Part shown: piece by piece, positions 1 through 8,911 of the stretch | How positions within the stretch are numbered: the stretch's first letter is position 1 | Layout: every line of letters begins with the position of its first letter | Assembly: GCA_902510415.1 (NCBI GenBank) | Contig: CABXBH010000003.1 | Span: 35,522 to 99,521, forward strand | DNA length: 64,000 nucleotides | Source of the DNA: an uncultured Bacteroidota bacterium | Lineage (GTDB): Bacteria; Bacteroidota; Bacteroidia; Flavobacteriales; Flavobacteriaceae | Reading direction: 5' to 3' | Program-made: the position numbers and the translations under genes | Notes under the pieces: generated by a model | Seen by the model: the letters and a program-made list of their open reading frames with translations, nothing else | The model's database searches: none | What the model was told of the DNA's origin: nothing

Positions 1-1824
1 GATTATTTAAATCCATATGCAAATATGGTGCGAGGCTATAAAGACGAGAGTTATAATAATGTTTTAGCAACTGTAGAAATTAAGCAGAATCTAGATTTTA
101 TCACTAAGGGTTTGAAAGCTCGTGGATTGATCAATACCTCTAGATACTCATTTTATAATCTTGAAAGAAAATACAATCCATTTTATTATACACTAGCTAA
201 TTATGATTTTCAAAGTGATGTATATTCATTAATAGCCTTAAACCCTAATCAAGGAACCGAATATCTTGAGTATAATGAGGGGGCTAAAGTAATATCAAAT
301 TCTGTTTACTTTGAAGGCTCTCTTAATTACAATAGAATTATTAAGGATAAGCACAATATTTCTGGAATGTTAGTTGGTATAATCCGAGAACTAAAATATG
401 CTAATAACGGTAATTTACAAACATCTCTTCCTTACAGAAACCTTGGTCTTTCTGGAAGATTTACTTATGCCTTAGACAGTAAATACTTTGCTGAATTTAA
501 TTTTGGATTAAACGGTTCTGAAAGATTTGCAAGAAGTGAAAGATTTGGATTCTTTCCTTCTTTTGGTTTTGGATGGTATCTATCCAATGAAGATTTTATG
601 GATAAATATGAAGATACTATAACAAAATTAAAATTTAAAGGAACATATGGTTTAGTAGGTAATGACCAAATTGGTAGTGCTTCAGACAGATTCTTTTATA
701 TTTCTCAAGTCAATCTGAATGACGGATCAATGGGGTCAATGTTTGGTCAGGAATTTAGCAACTGGGTTAATGGAGTTAGTATAGATAGATACGCTAATGA
801 TCAAATAACGTGGGAAAAAGCACGAATGATGAATCTTGGATTTGAATTAGGTCTGTTTGGAATGGTTGATATTCAAGCTGATTATTTCACGGAATATAGA
901 TCTAATATACTAATGGATAGAGCCCAAACTCCTTCAACTTTGGGGTTACAAGCACCTATAAGAGCTAATGTTGGTGAGGCATCATCAAAAGGTTTGGAAT
1001 TTACAATTGATTACAAACAAGATTTTAGAAATGATCTTTTCATTTCAGCAAGGGCTAATTTTTCTTACGCTACTAGTAAGTTTGAGGTTTATGATGAATT
1101 AGACTATGTTTCTGCTGGACTTCCGTGGAGATCTAGGATTGGGCTAAATCTTTCTCAGCCTTTTGGATACATTGCCGAAAGATTATTTATCGATGAAGCT
1201 GATATTGCAAATTCTCCACTACAAACATTTGGAGAATATATGCCTGGAGACATAAAATACAAGGATATTAATGGGGATGGTATTATTGATATAAATGATG
1301 AGGTTCCAATCGGTTACCCGACAACTCCAGAAATTATTTATGGATTTGGTGTATCTAGTAGTTATAAGAACTTTGATTTATCTTTCTTCTTTCAAGGTTC
1401 AGCAAGATCATCCTTTTTTATTGATGCATACAGAACTTCACCCTTTATAGATACAAGTGGAAGTGCAATTGGGAACAATGCACTTTTAACAGCTTGGGCA
1501 AATGATTATTGGTCAGAAAACGACAGAAATCTTTATGCTGCATGGCCAAGACTTTCTGACCAAGTTGTTGATAATAATAATAGAAATAGTACTTGGTGGT
1601 TAAGAGATGGGGGCTTTCTAAGACTAAAATCATTTGAAATAGGATATTCAATAGACCCAGAAGAGATTGAAAAATTTAAAGCTGAATCTTTAAGAATATA
1701 TATCAGTGGCACAAACCTTTTGACGTTCAGTAAATTTAAAATATGGGATGTAGAAATGGGTGGAAATGGACTTGGATATCCGATTCAAAGAGGTATTAAT
1801 TTAGGACTAAATATGAACTTTTAA
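1..1824 (+). CDS. susC: SusC/RagA-type TonB-dependent outer membrane transporter, C-terminal part
   Basis: The reading frame is open from base 1, so this is the C-terminal ~607 residues of a protein that normally has 1000 or more. The signal peptide, carboxypeptidase-like domain and plug lie to the left of the window. What remains is beta-barrel sequence rich in aromatic, Gly and Asn residues, with a calcium-loop-like DINGDGIIDINDE near 1267-1305 that is common in SusC proteins, and a terminal aromatic residue (NMNF) typical of barrel insertion signals. One base separates it from the SusD gene, so the two are translated as a pair. It should form the TonB-driven channel importing the oligosaccharides that the downstream lipoproteins and mannosidases capture and trim. 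Substrate assignment is by context only. Confidence 0.93.
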   Translation, partial: DYLNPYANMVRGYKDESYNNVLATVEIKQNLDFITKGLKARGLINTSRYSFYNLERKYNPFYYTLANYDFQSDVYSLIALNPNQGTEYLEYNEGAKVISNSVYFEGSLNYNRIIKDKHNISGMLVGIIRELKYANNGNLQTSLPYRNLGLSGRFTYALDSKYFAEFNFGLNGSERFARSERFGFFPSFGFGWYLSNEDFMDKYEDTITKLKFKGTYGLVGNDQIGSASDRFFYISQVNLNDGSMGSMFGQEFSNWVNGVSIDRYANDQITWEKARMMNLGFELGLFGMVDIQADYFTEYRSNILMDRAQTPSTLGLQAPIRANVGEASSKGLEFTIDYKQDFRNDLFISARANFSYATSKFEVYDELDYVSAGLPWRSRIGLNLSQPFGYIAERLFIDEADIANSPLQTFGEYMPGDIKYKDINGDGIIDINDEVPIGYPTTPEIIYGFGVSSSYKNFDLSFFFQGSARSSFFIDAYRTSPFIDTSGSAIGNNALLTAWANDYWSENDRNLYAAWPRLSDQVVDNNNRNSTWWLRDGGFLRLKSFEIGYSIDPEEIEKFKAESLRIYISGTNLLTFSKFKIWDVEMGGNGLGYPIQRGINLGLNMNF

Positions 1825-1825
1825 T

Positions 1826-3766
1826 ATGGCAAATAAAAAATATTTTATACTAGTTTTATTTTTCTGGTTATCAGCCTGCGAAAAGGATTTTTTGAATGTT
1901 GTGCCTGATAATATTGCAACAATTGATCTAGCTTTTAATAATAGAGCTACCGCAGAAAGATTTTTATCTACTTGTTACACATATATTCCCGAGCATGCTC
2001 ATATTGAACAAAACTTCTCACTGATTGCTGGAGATGAAATTTGGTATTATGCTGAAAATGATTTTTATATGAACAATGAAACCAGTTTTAGAATTGCTAA
2101 GGGACTACAAAATTCATCATCTCCTTATTTAAATTATTGGGAAGGTGGTCGTGGTGCCCCGCATAGTTTATTTGTTGGTCTCAGAGATTGTAACATATTT
2201 TTAGAAAATCTTGTTTCGGTTCCTGGGCTAGAAGAAGAAGAAAGACAAAGATGGTTAGCTGAAGTAAAAGTTTTAAAAGCATTTTACCATTTTTGGCTTC
2301 TTAGAATGTATGGTCCAATTCCTATTATTAGGGATAATCTCTACGTAGGTGCTTCATTAGAAGAAAGTCAAGTGCCAAGGGATTCTGTCGATGATATTGT
2401 AGATTATATTGTTGAATTAATAGATGAGGTAATTGCTAGTGAAGCGTTACCTGGAATTATAAACTATATATATACTGAACAAGGAAGAATAACCTTACCG
2501 GCAGCTAAAGCAATTAAAGCCAAAGCTCTTGTTCTTGCTGCAAGTCCTATTTTTAACGGTAACTCTGATTTTAGTGAATTGGTAGATTCTGATGGAAATT
2601 CATTAGTGAATCAAACATATGACCAAAACAAATGGGTAAAAGCTAGAGATGCATTAGCTGATGCAATAAATGAAGCTCATTCCAATGGTCATGCTTTATA
2701 TCAATTTACAGACCAAGTGCCAATTAATGGTGATATAAACGAAACTATTAGACAAGAATTAACTCAAAGAGCTGGAATAACAGACCCTTTTAATACAGGT
2801 ATAGTTTGGGCTTTTGAACCAGCTTGGACAGGTGATTTACAACAATGGAGTCAGCCAAGATGGACTGCAGATCATCAAGCGTTGTTTAATTATACTAAAA
2901 AGTCTCATGCACCTACATTAAATATGGTAGAAACATTTTACACCAAAAATGGAGTTCCCATTAATGAAGATATAAATTGGGATTATGATAATAGATTTAA
3001 TGTTACATCTTTAAACACAGATGACGAGTACCATAAATATTATATCGAAAGTGATTACAGCACAGCTAAACTTCATTTAAATAGGGAACCGCGTTTTTAT
3101 TCAACAATAGGCTTTGATGGAGGTAAGTGGTTTTCTTTAGAAACTCCAAATGTTGAACAAATCCCATATTTGAATGCTAAGGCTGGGGCACCTTCAGGAA
3201 AAAATGGTTTTGAAATATATTCAATCACTGGATATTTTGCCAAAAAACTAGTCCATTTTGAAAATATTATTTCTTTACAAGGTTCAACAATTAAAGGATA
3301 TTCATTTCCGATTATAAGAATGGCTGACTTGTATTTAAATTACGCTGAGGCACTAAATGAAGTGAAAGATAGTCCTGATAATGAAGTCTATGAATATATT
3401 CAAGCTGTAAGACATAATGCAGGATTGGATCTAGGAGGTGACCTATTAAATACCTGGTCTCAATTTTCAAATAATCCTAGTAAACCAACTACAAAAGATG
3501 GAATGAGAGATATAATTCAACAAGAAAGAATGGTTGAATTGGCATTGGAAGGATACAGGTATTGGGATTTGAGAAGATGGAAGCTGGCAGAGGACTATTT
3601 TAGTAGACCCATAAGAGGTTGGAATATTTTTAGGTCTGATGTAGAAGGATTTTATGAAGTAGAAAACATATATTACAGAAATTTTTTAAAGAAAGATTAT
3701 TTATGGCCAATTAGTCAAAATGAGCTTCTAAGAAACCCTAATCTAATTCAAAATCCTGGATGGTAA
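1826..3766 (+). CDS. susD: SusD/RagB family glycan-binding surface lipoprotein
   Basis: 646 residues. The N-terminus is a hydrophobic segment ending in a lipobox (LSAC), so the protein is lipid-anchored on the cell surface. The N-terminal half has the helical SusD fold; the C-terminal half has the RagB hallmarks, a YLNYAEALNEV segment followed by QERMVELALEGYRYWDLRRW near residues 570-595. SusD proteins sit as a lid over the SusC barrel and bind the glycan. The gene starts one base after the SusC stop and its end lies within a few bases of the next lipoprotein gene, consistent with one operon. Length is slightly above the common 500-600 residues but within family range. Confidence 0.95.
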   Translation: MANKKYFILVLFFWLSACEKDFLNVVPDNIATIDLAFNNRATAERFLSTCYTYIPEHAHIEQNFSLIAGDEIWYYAENDFYMNNETSFRIAKGLQNSSSPYLNYWEGGRGAPHSLFVGLRDCNIFLENLVSVPGLEEEERQRWLAEVKVLKAFYHFWLLRMYGPIPIIRDNLYVGASLEESQVPRDSVDDIVDYIVELIDEVIASEALPGIINYIYTEQGRITLPAAKAIKAKALVLAASPIFNGNSDFSELVDSDGNSLVNQTYDQNKWVKARDALADAINEAHSNGHALYQFTDQVPINGDINETIRQELTQRAGITDPFNTGIVWAFEPAWTGDLQQWSQPRWTADHQALFNYTKKSHAPTLNMVETFYTKNGVPINEDINWDYDNRFNVTSLNTDDEYHKYYIESDYSTAKLHLNREPRFYSTIGFDGGKWFSLETPNVEQIPYLNAKAGAPSGKNGFEIYSITGYFAKKLVHFENIISLQGSTIKGYSFPIIRMADLYLNYAEALNEVKDSPDNEVYEYIQAVRHNAGLDLGGDLLNTWSQFSNNPSKPTTKDGMRDIIQQERMVELALEGYRYWDLRRWKLAEDYFSRPIRGWNIFRSDVEGFYEVENIYYRNFLKKDYLWPISQNELLRNPNLIQNPGW

Positions 3767-3783
3767 AATTTTTAATAAATAAA

Positions 3784-4980
3784 ATGAATAAAATAAAGTA
3801 TATAATTCTTTTAATGATCTTTCTGATAAGCTGTGTTGATGACTCAGAACATGGACCATATGGAAGTGACAGTACTCCTCCAGGTCCAGTAGCAATTAAT
3901 GAAGTAGTTAATACACCTGGTGGTGCTGTTATTTATTTCACCCCTCCTTCAGATGAAGATCTTTTATATGTTAAAGCTTCTTTTGAAGATGAAAATGAAA
4001 TCGAAAGACAAGTCATTGTTTCTTCAGTTATCGATTCTCTAAGTATAGTTGGATTTGCTCAAGAAGGGACATATCCTGTAGACGTAATTGCTGTTGATCG
4101 TGGAGAAAACGAATCTATTCCAACAACAGTAAATATTAACCCTATGGAAGCACCAATTCATGCAATTTTAAATTCAATGGTTGGAAATGATGATTTTGGC
4201 GGAATTAATATTGCATATGAAAATCCTACAAGGGCTGAAGTTTCACTAAATCTTTCAACTATTGACGGAGATGGAAATTTGGTTTTTAGAGAGTCATTTT
4301 ATACAAGTCAAGCAAGTAGTTCATATAGCTTTAGAGGTTATGATCCCGTTCCTACAGTATTTGTAATATACGTTGAAGATAGATGGGGAAATCAAACGGA
4401 TACTAGAAGTTTTGAAGCAACCCCACTGGAAGATATATTTATGGACAAAGCATATTGGGCTATAGAATCAATGCCTGGTGATGAAAGTTTTAGTGAATAT
4501 GGTTTTACAGCTAATCAAATTTGGGATGGGTACTGGAGTAATCAATGGAATTGTGGACACACAAATTTTTTACCTCTACCACATCAGCTAACTCTAGACT
4601 TAGGACAAACAGCCAAACTTAACAGATTTAAATTATATCAAAGAGGTGGGTCTGAATTATATAAACATGGTAACCCTAAAGTATTCGAAATGTATGGAAG
4701 AGAAAATCTTGAAAGCCTTCCAATTTATGACCCTGATGACCCAGGTGATGGATGGATTTATTTAGGAACGTTTGAATCTTTTAAGCCATCTGGATTGCCT
4801 CCAGGATCAAACACAGCCGAGGATTATGAATATCAAGATAACGGAGAAGATTTTGTTTTCGGGTATGATGCGAGACAGTATGATATTAGATACATAAGAT
4901 TGGTCAATGTTGAATCTTGGAATAATCAAATGGTTACGGTAATTGGAGAATTATCATTCTGGGGAAGTATTATAAATTAA
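3784..4980 (+). CDS. surface lipoprotein with DUF4959/DUF5000-like domains
   Basis: 398 residues from the preferred start at 3784; an earlier ATG at 3760 overlaps the SusD stop but adds eight residues in front of a clean lipoprotein signal (MNKIKYIILLMIFLISC). The mature part starts with immunoglobulin-like strands (PGPVAINEVVNTPGG) and ends with a discoidin (F5/8 type C)-like domain from about residue 230 (AYWAIESMPGD, HQLTLDLGQTAKLNRFKLYQR, closing with IRYIRLVNVESW). This architecture is typical of the accessory glycan-binding lipoproteins encoded after SusD in mannan and N-glycan loci. Domain names are recalled from family knowledge and were not searched. Confidence 0.8.
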   Translation: MNKIKYIILLMIFLISCVDDSEHGPYGSDSTPPGPVAINEVVNTPGGAVIYFTPPSDEDLLYVKASFEDENEIERQVIVSSVIDSLSIVGFAQEGTYPVDVIAVDRGENESIPTTVNINPMEAPIHAILNSMVGNDDFGGINIAYENPTRAEVSLNLSTIDGDGNLVFRESFYTSQASSSYSFRGYDPVPTVFVIYVEDRWGNQTDTRSFEATPLEDIFMDKAYWAIESMPGDESFSEYGFTANQIWDGYWSNQWNCGHTNFLPLPHQLTLDLGQTAKLNRFKLYQRGGSELYKHGNPKVFEMYGRENLESLPIYDPDDPGDGWIYLGTFESFKPSGLPPGSNTAEDYEYQDNGEDFVFGYDARQYDIRYIRLVNVESWNNQMVTVIGELSFWGSIIN

Positions 4981-4984
4981 TAGT

Positions 4985-6748
4985 ATGAGTATAAATTATA
5001 GTAGACATTTTTTAAAAGTTTTAGTTCTAATTGGGTTTTTTACTAATTATTCTTGTGGAGATATGGATTCAATTCATGAAGATTATTTACAGGGAGAGCA
5101 GGTTTATGCTGGAAAACTTGACACTTTAAAAATAAGGCCTGGATATTATAGAGCTCAGCTAGAAGGCCAAACCCAATTTCTTGGGAACTCTAATCAAATT
5201 ATCATCGAATATGATGATCAGACAGAAGTGTATGATATAAATCCTGATAATATTGAAAATGGAATTTATACTATGATTCTTCCTAATCTTGAAGAAAAGT
5301 CATACGAATTCAATGTTACTACCCAAGATGAGTTAGGAAACCTTTCAGTTTCTCAAATTGTAGCGGGTAGTGCTGTTGGGGATATTTTTGTTTCAGATCA
5401 AGACCCAAGAGAAATTGATAATTTCACTTTTGAGGACGATGGAACATATGCTAATTTTTTTGGGAATGCTCAATCAGAAAATGTAATATTTACAATAGTA
5501 GATTATGAGAATGAATCTGAAGGAATTTCAAAAGACACCTTATTTTATGATGATAATAGAATTAATATTGACCAGTATAAGCCTTTGGGTAATCTTCAAA
5601 CTACATCTGTAATACAATCAGGATTAGATGGAATTGACTCAATTTCTTTAGTTTCTTTAGACTATACAATGCCTGAACTTCCCTACTCTATTCTAAATAA
5701 AAACTACATCAGACTTGTAAATATGCCAAGTGATAACCCTGGTACATTTAACAATGCGAATCCTAGCGAATATCTTTTTGACAATATTTCTGATTGGAAT
5801 GGTGATGACACCTATACTTACAACTCTGGGCCAAATAGTATTCCCCATCATTTTACTATTGACCTCGGGGTAAATACCATTTTAAGAAGAGTTGATATTG
5901 ATATGCTGGACCCTAATATTGATTCTTCATCAAATGCTACAGCTATTCAGGTCTGGGGTAGAGATAATTTAGATTTTGCTCAAACAGCATCAAGCGATGA
6001 AGAACTATTTATCGACGCTGGGTGGGTATTATTACATGAAGAGCAAATAGATGGAGAAAATCTTAATCGGGCTAGTTTTGTTATTGATCCTAATTTTTCT
6101 CCGAAAAGATTTATAAGATTAAGGACCACTTCTTCTGTGAATAATGATAATGTAAAATTTACTGAGCTTACATTTTACGGAGAAGAAATCGAATCAATCC
6201 AATTGGATAAATCAATATTTGTTTTACAAAACATGCCGAGTGATAACCCTGGAACATCTTATGGTGCTGATCCTGCAAATTATTTATTTGATAATAATAC
6301 ATTATATTCTGGAGATATTTATGGTTATCATTCAGGTGAAAATGCTATTCCAGGTCATCTTACTATAGACTTGGGAACTTCAACATATCTTAGCAATGCA
6401 AGATTAGATTTTAGGCCTACATGGAGTTTCAACGGTAACACACCAAATCAAATCGAAATATGGGGTAGATTAGATTTATTAAATGCTGAAACATATCCAG
6501 AATTTGAAAGCTCTGGGAATACTGTAATTTCTAATCCAGTATCAACAGAGTCATTTGAAAATGCAGAATGGGTATTACTACACTCCCAAGCTATAGATGG
6601 TCAAAACTCTAGCAATATTGAATTTGAAATTGATAATTTGGTTAAATCTAGATTTATAAGGTTAAGGTATGTAAATACTGTTCAAAATAGTGCTTGTCAA
6701 TTTATTGAAATTAGTTTTTCTGGTTATGGTTCATTTCCAATAGATTAA
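4985..6748 (+). CDS. surface lipoprotein, DUF4998-like with two discoidin-like modules
   Basis: 587 residues with a lipoprotein signal (hydrophobic stretch then YSCGD). The N-terminal ~120 residues (GEQVYAGKLDTLKIRPGYYR) resemble DUF4998. Two tandem copies of an approximately 160-residue F5/8 type C-like module follow, marked by the paired phrases NMPSDNPGT near residues 247 and 417, YLFDN, FTIDLG or LTIDLG, and SRFIRLR or KRFIRLR at the module ends. The gene begins four bases after the preceding stop. It probably adds avidity for the imported glycan at the cell surface. Confidence 0.78.
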   Translation: MSINYSRHFLKVLVLIGFFTNYSCGDMDSIHEDYLQGEQVYAGKLDTLKIRPGYYRAQLEGQTQFLGNSNQIIIEYDDQTEVYDINPDNIENGIYTMILPNLEEKSYEFNVTTQDELGNLSVSQIVAGSAVGDIFVSDQDPREIDNFTFEDDGTYANFFGNAQSENVIFTIVDYENESEGISKDTLFYDDNRINIDQYKPLGNLQTTSVIQSGLDGIDSISLVSLDYTMPELPYSILNKNYIRLVNMPSDNPGTFNNANPSEYLFDNISDWNGDDTYTYNSGPNSIPHHFTIDLGVNTILRRVDIDMLDPNIDSSSNATAIQVWGRDNLDFAQTASSDEELFIDAGWVLLHEEQIDGENLNRASFVIDPNFSPKRFIRLRTTSSVNNDNVKFTELTFYGEEIESIQLDKSIFVLQNMPSDNPGTSYGADPANYLFDNNTLYSGDIYGYHSGENAIPGHLTIDLGTSTYLSNARLDFRPTWSFNGNTPNQIEIWGRLDLLNAETYPEFESSGNTVISNPVSTESFENAEWVLLHSQAIDGQNSSNIEFEIDNLVKSRFIRLRYVNTVQNSACQFIEISFSGYGSFPID

Positions 6749-6759
6749 ATAAATTTAGT

Positions 6760-8901
6760 TTGAAAAAAATATTCATTTTTTATTTTTTAGTATTAATCTC
6801 AGTACAAATCAATGCACAAGAGTACTCAAGATTAGTTGATACAAAAATTGGATCTAAAGGTGAAGGTTTAGCATGTGGGTATAATTTTATAGGAGCAACC
6901 TATCCTTTTGGGATGGTTCAATTTACTCCAACCTTTTTCTCAGCTCATAAAGGTTTTGTTATAACTCAACTGAACGGAGCCGGCTGTTCAAATTTGGGAG
7001 ATTTTCCAATATTACCAATAAGCGGAATTATTGAAAAGTCTCCAAATGATATGAATTCATATAAAAAGTTTGAAGAGATTAAAATGGCACAAGCTGGTTA
7101 TCTTTCATTAAAAATGAATGAAAAAATTGATGTTGATTTAACCGTTACGAAAAGGTCTGGAGTCGGTAAATTTAATTTTAATAATTCTGATTATGGAACG
7201 TTAATAATTGGAACTGGGATAAATTCCTCTCCCTCTGAAAAAATTAAAGATGCGTTTGTGGAGGTCACTTCTCCTTTGAGCTGTGAAGGTTTTACAAGAG
7301 GTGGAGATTTCTGTGGGACTGAGGTAGATTATAAAATTTATTTTGCAGCAGAATTTGATAGACCATCAGAATTTAACGGGACTTGGAAAGGCAATAAACT
7401 TTCAACAAAAAAAAGCAGTGTAGGGAAAAATAGTGGAGCTTACTTCACTTTTAACACAGATGATATCAGCAAAGTAAACTACAGAATTGCTATATCTTTT
7501 GTTTCTATTGAAAATGCAAAGGAAAATCTAAAAACCGAAAATAAATATATCAACTTTGAAGATTATAAAAAGCAAACTTCCCAGGTATGGGATGAATATC
7601 TTTCAACTATTAAGATTAAGTCCGATAATAGCGATAGACTAAAACAATTTTATACTCATTTTTATCATTCATTAATTCACCCAAATATTGTTAGTGATAT
7701 TAATGGTGAGTATATGGGTGCTGATTTTAAAGTTCACAGAGTAGAAGAAGGTCGTGAACAGTATAGCTCCTTTAGTGTCTGGGATACATACAGAACACAA
7801 GGACAACTTTTAGCAATGTTATTTCCAAAAAAGAGTAGTGATATGATGCAATCTTTAGTAGATTTCGCTGACCAGGCTGGAGGATATGGTAGATGGATAT
7901 TAGCCAATATTGAAACTGGAATAATGCAAGGTGACCCAACTCCAATTTTAATTTCTAATTCGTATGCATTTGGGGGAGATGATTTTGATATAGATAAAGC
8001 TTATCATTATATGAGAAAAGGGGCGCTAATTCCTAGAGTATATTCTCAAAAGCAAGAAATTAGACCCTACCTTGAAGAATATATTAATCATGGACATACT
8101 TTTGCATCGATGTCTCTTGAGTATGCTTCATCCGATTTTGCTATTGCGCAATTTGCTTTAAACGCCTTAGCGAATGAAAATGATTATGATTTTTTTAAAA
8201 AAAGATCTCAAAATTGGAAAAACAATTATAACCCAAAAACAAAGTGGTTAAATTCAAGATTTCCAAATGGCATCTGGAAGGATAAAACACATGATTGGAG
8301 AGAAGGAACATATAAAAATTATTTTTGGATGGTTCCTCATAATTTGAATAAATTAATAGATACTATAGGGGGTCCTAAATTTGCTGAAAAAAGACTTGAT
8401 TCATTATTTGTAAAGCTAGATGCTGAATATGAAGAAGACTGGTTTGCTGCTGGGAATGAACCAGATTTTCAGGTTCCCTGGGTTTATAATTGGATAGAAA
8501 AACCCGAAAAAACTTCAAAAACAATCGAACGAATCCTTAATGAAATGTATAGTAGTAATGAAAATGGCCTGCCTGGAAATGACGATTTAGGTACTATGGG
8601 TGCTTGGTATGTTTTTGCTTCAGTCGGACTTTATCCTTTGATTCCTGGTGTTGGTGGATTTTCGTTAAACATTCCTCAATTTAATTCAATTGACATCAAG
8701 CTTCCTGATGATAAAATTTTAAAAATTAGAAAAAAGGGGGGTAAAAATTATTTCATAAATTCATTAAAATTTAGGGAAAAACCTTACTATTCAACGTGGA
8801 TAAATTGGGATATGATAAAAAAAGGAGGAGTATTAGATTATCATATTTCTGATCAAAAAAATGATAAATGGTTTTTAAATGCTCCGCCTAATTATAACTA
8901 A
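6760..8901 (+). CDS. GH92 family exo-alpha-mannosidase
   Basis: 713 residues starting at TTG (6760). No ATG precedes the signal peptide MKKIFIFYFLVLISVQINAQ, which makes the TTG start convincing. GH92 enzymes are calcium-dependent inverting exo-alpha-mannosidases. The diagnostic stretches are present: an SVWDTYR segment in the middle, GNEPDFQVPWVYNW near residue 564 and GNDDLGTMGAWY near residue 605, the latter carrying the conserved Asp of the general-base region. The PDFQVPW version differs from the SHH and IQH versions of the two following paralogues, so linkage specificity probably differs. The predicted location is periplasm or surface. First of three adjacent GH92 genes. Confidence 0.92.
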   Translation: MKKIFIFYFLVLISVQINAQEYSRLVDTKIGSKGEGLACGYNFIGATYPFGMVQFTPTFFSAHKGFVITQLNGAGCSNLGDFPILPISGIIEKSPNDMNSYKKFEEIKMAQAGYLSLKMNEKIDVDLTVTKRSGVGKFNFNNSDYGTLIIGTGINSSPSEKIKDAFVEVTSPLSCEGFTRGGDFCGTEVDYKIYFAAEFDRPSEFNGTWKGNKLSTKKSSVGKNSGAYFTFNTDDISKVNYRIAISFVSIENAKENLKTENKYINFEDYKKQTSQVWDEYLSTIKIKSDNSDRLKQFYTHFYHSLIHPNIVSDINGEYMGADFKVHRVEEGREQYSSFSVWDTYRTQGQLLAMLFPKKSSDMMQSLVDFADQAGGYGRWILANIETGIMQGDPTPILISNSYAFGGDDFDIDKAYHYMRKGALIPRVYSQKQEIRPYLEEYINHGHTFASMSLEYASSDFAIAQFALNALANENDYDFFKKRSQNWKNNYNPKTKWLNSRFPNGIWKDKTHDWREGTYKNYFWMVPHNLNKLIDTIGGPKFAEKRLDSLFVKLDAEYEEDWFAAGNEPDFQVPWVYNWIEKPEKTSKTIERILNEMYSSNENGLPGNDDLGTMGAWYVFASVGLYPLIPGVGGFSLNIPQFNSIDIKLPDDKILKIRKKGGKNYFINSLKFREKPYYSTWINWDMIKKGGVLDYHISDQKNDKWFLNAPPNYN

Positions 8902-8911
8902 ATAAAAAAAA

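Noticed and set aside
3760-3783. Earlier start of the 3784 lipoprotein
   Set aside because: It places eight extra residues before a perfect lipoprotein signal peptide and overlaps the SusD stop.
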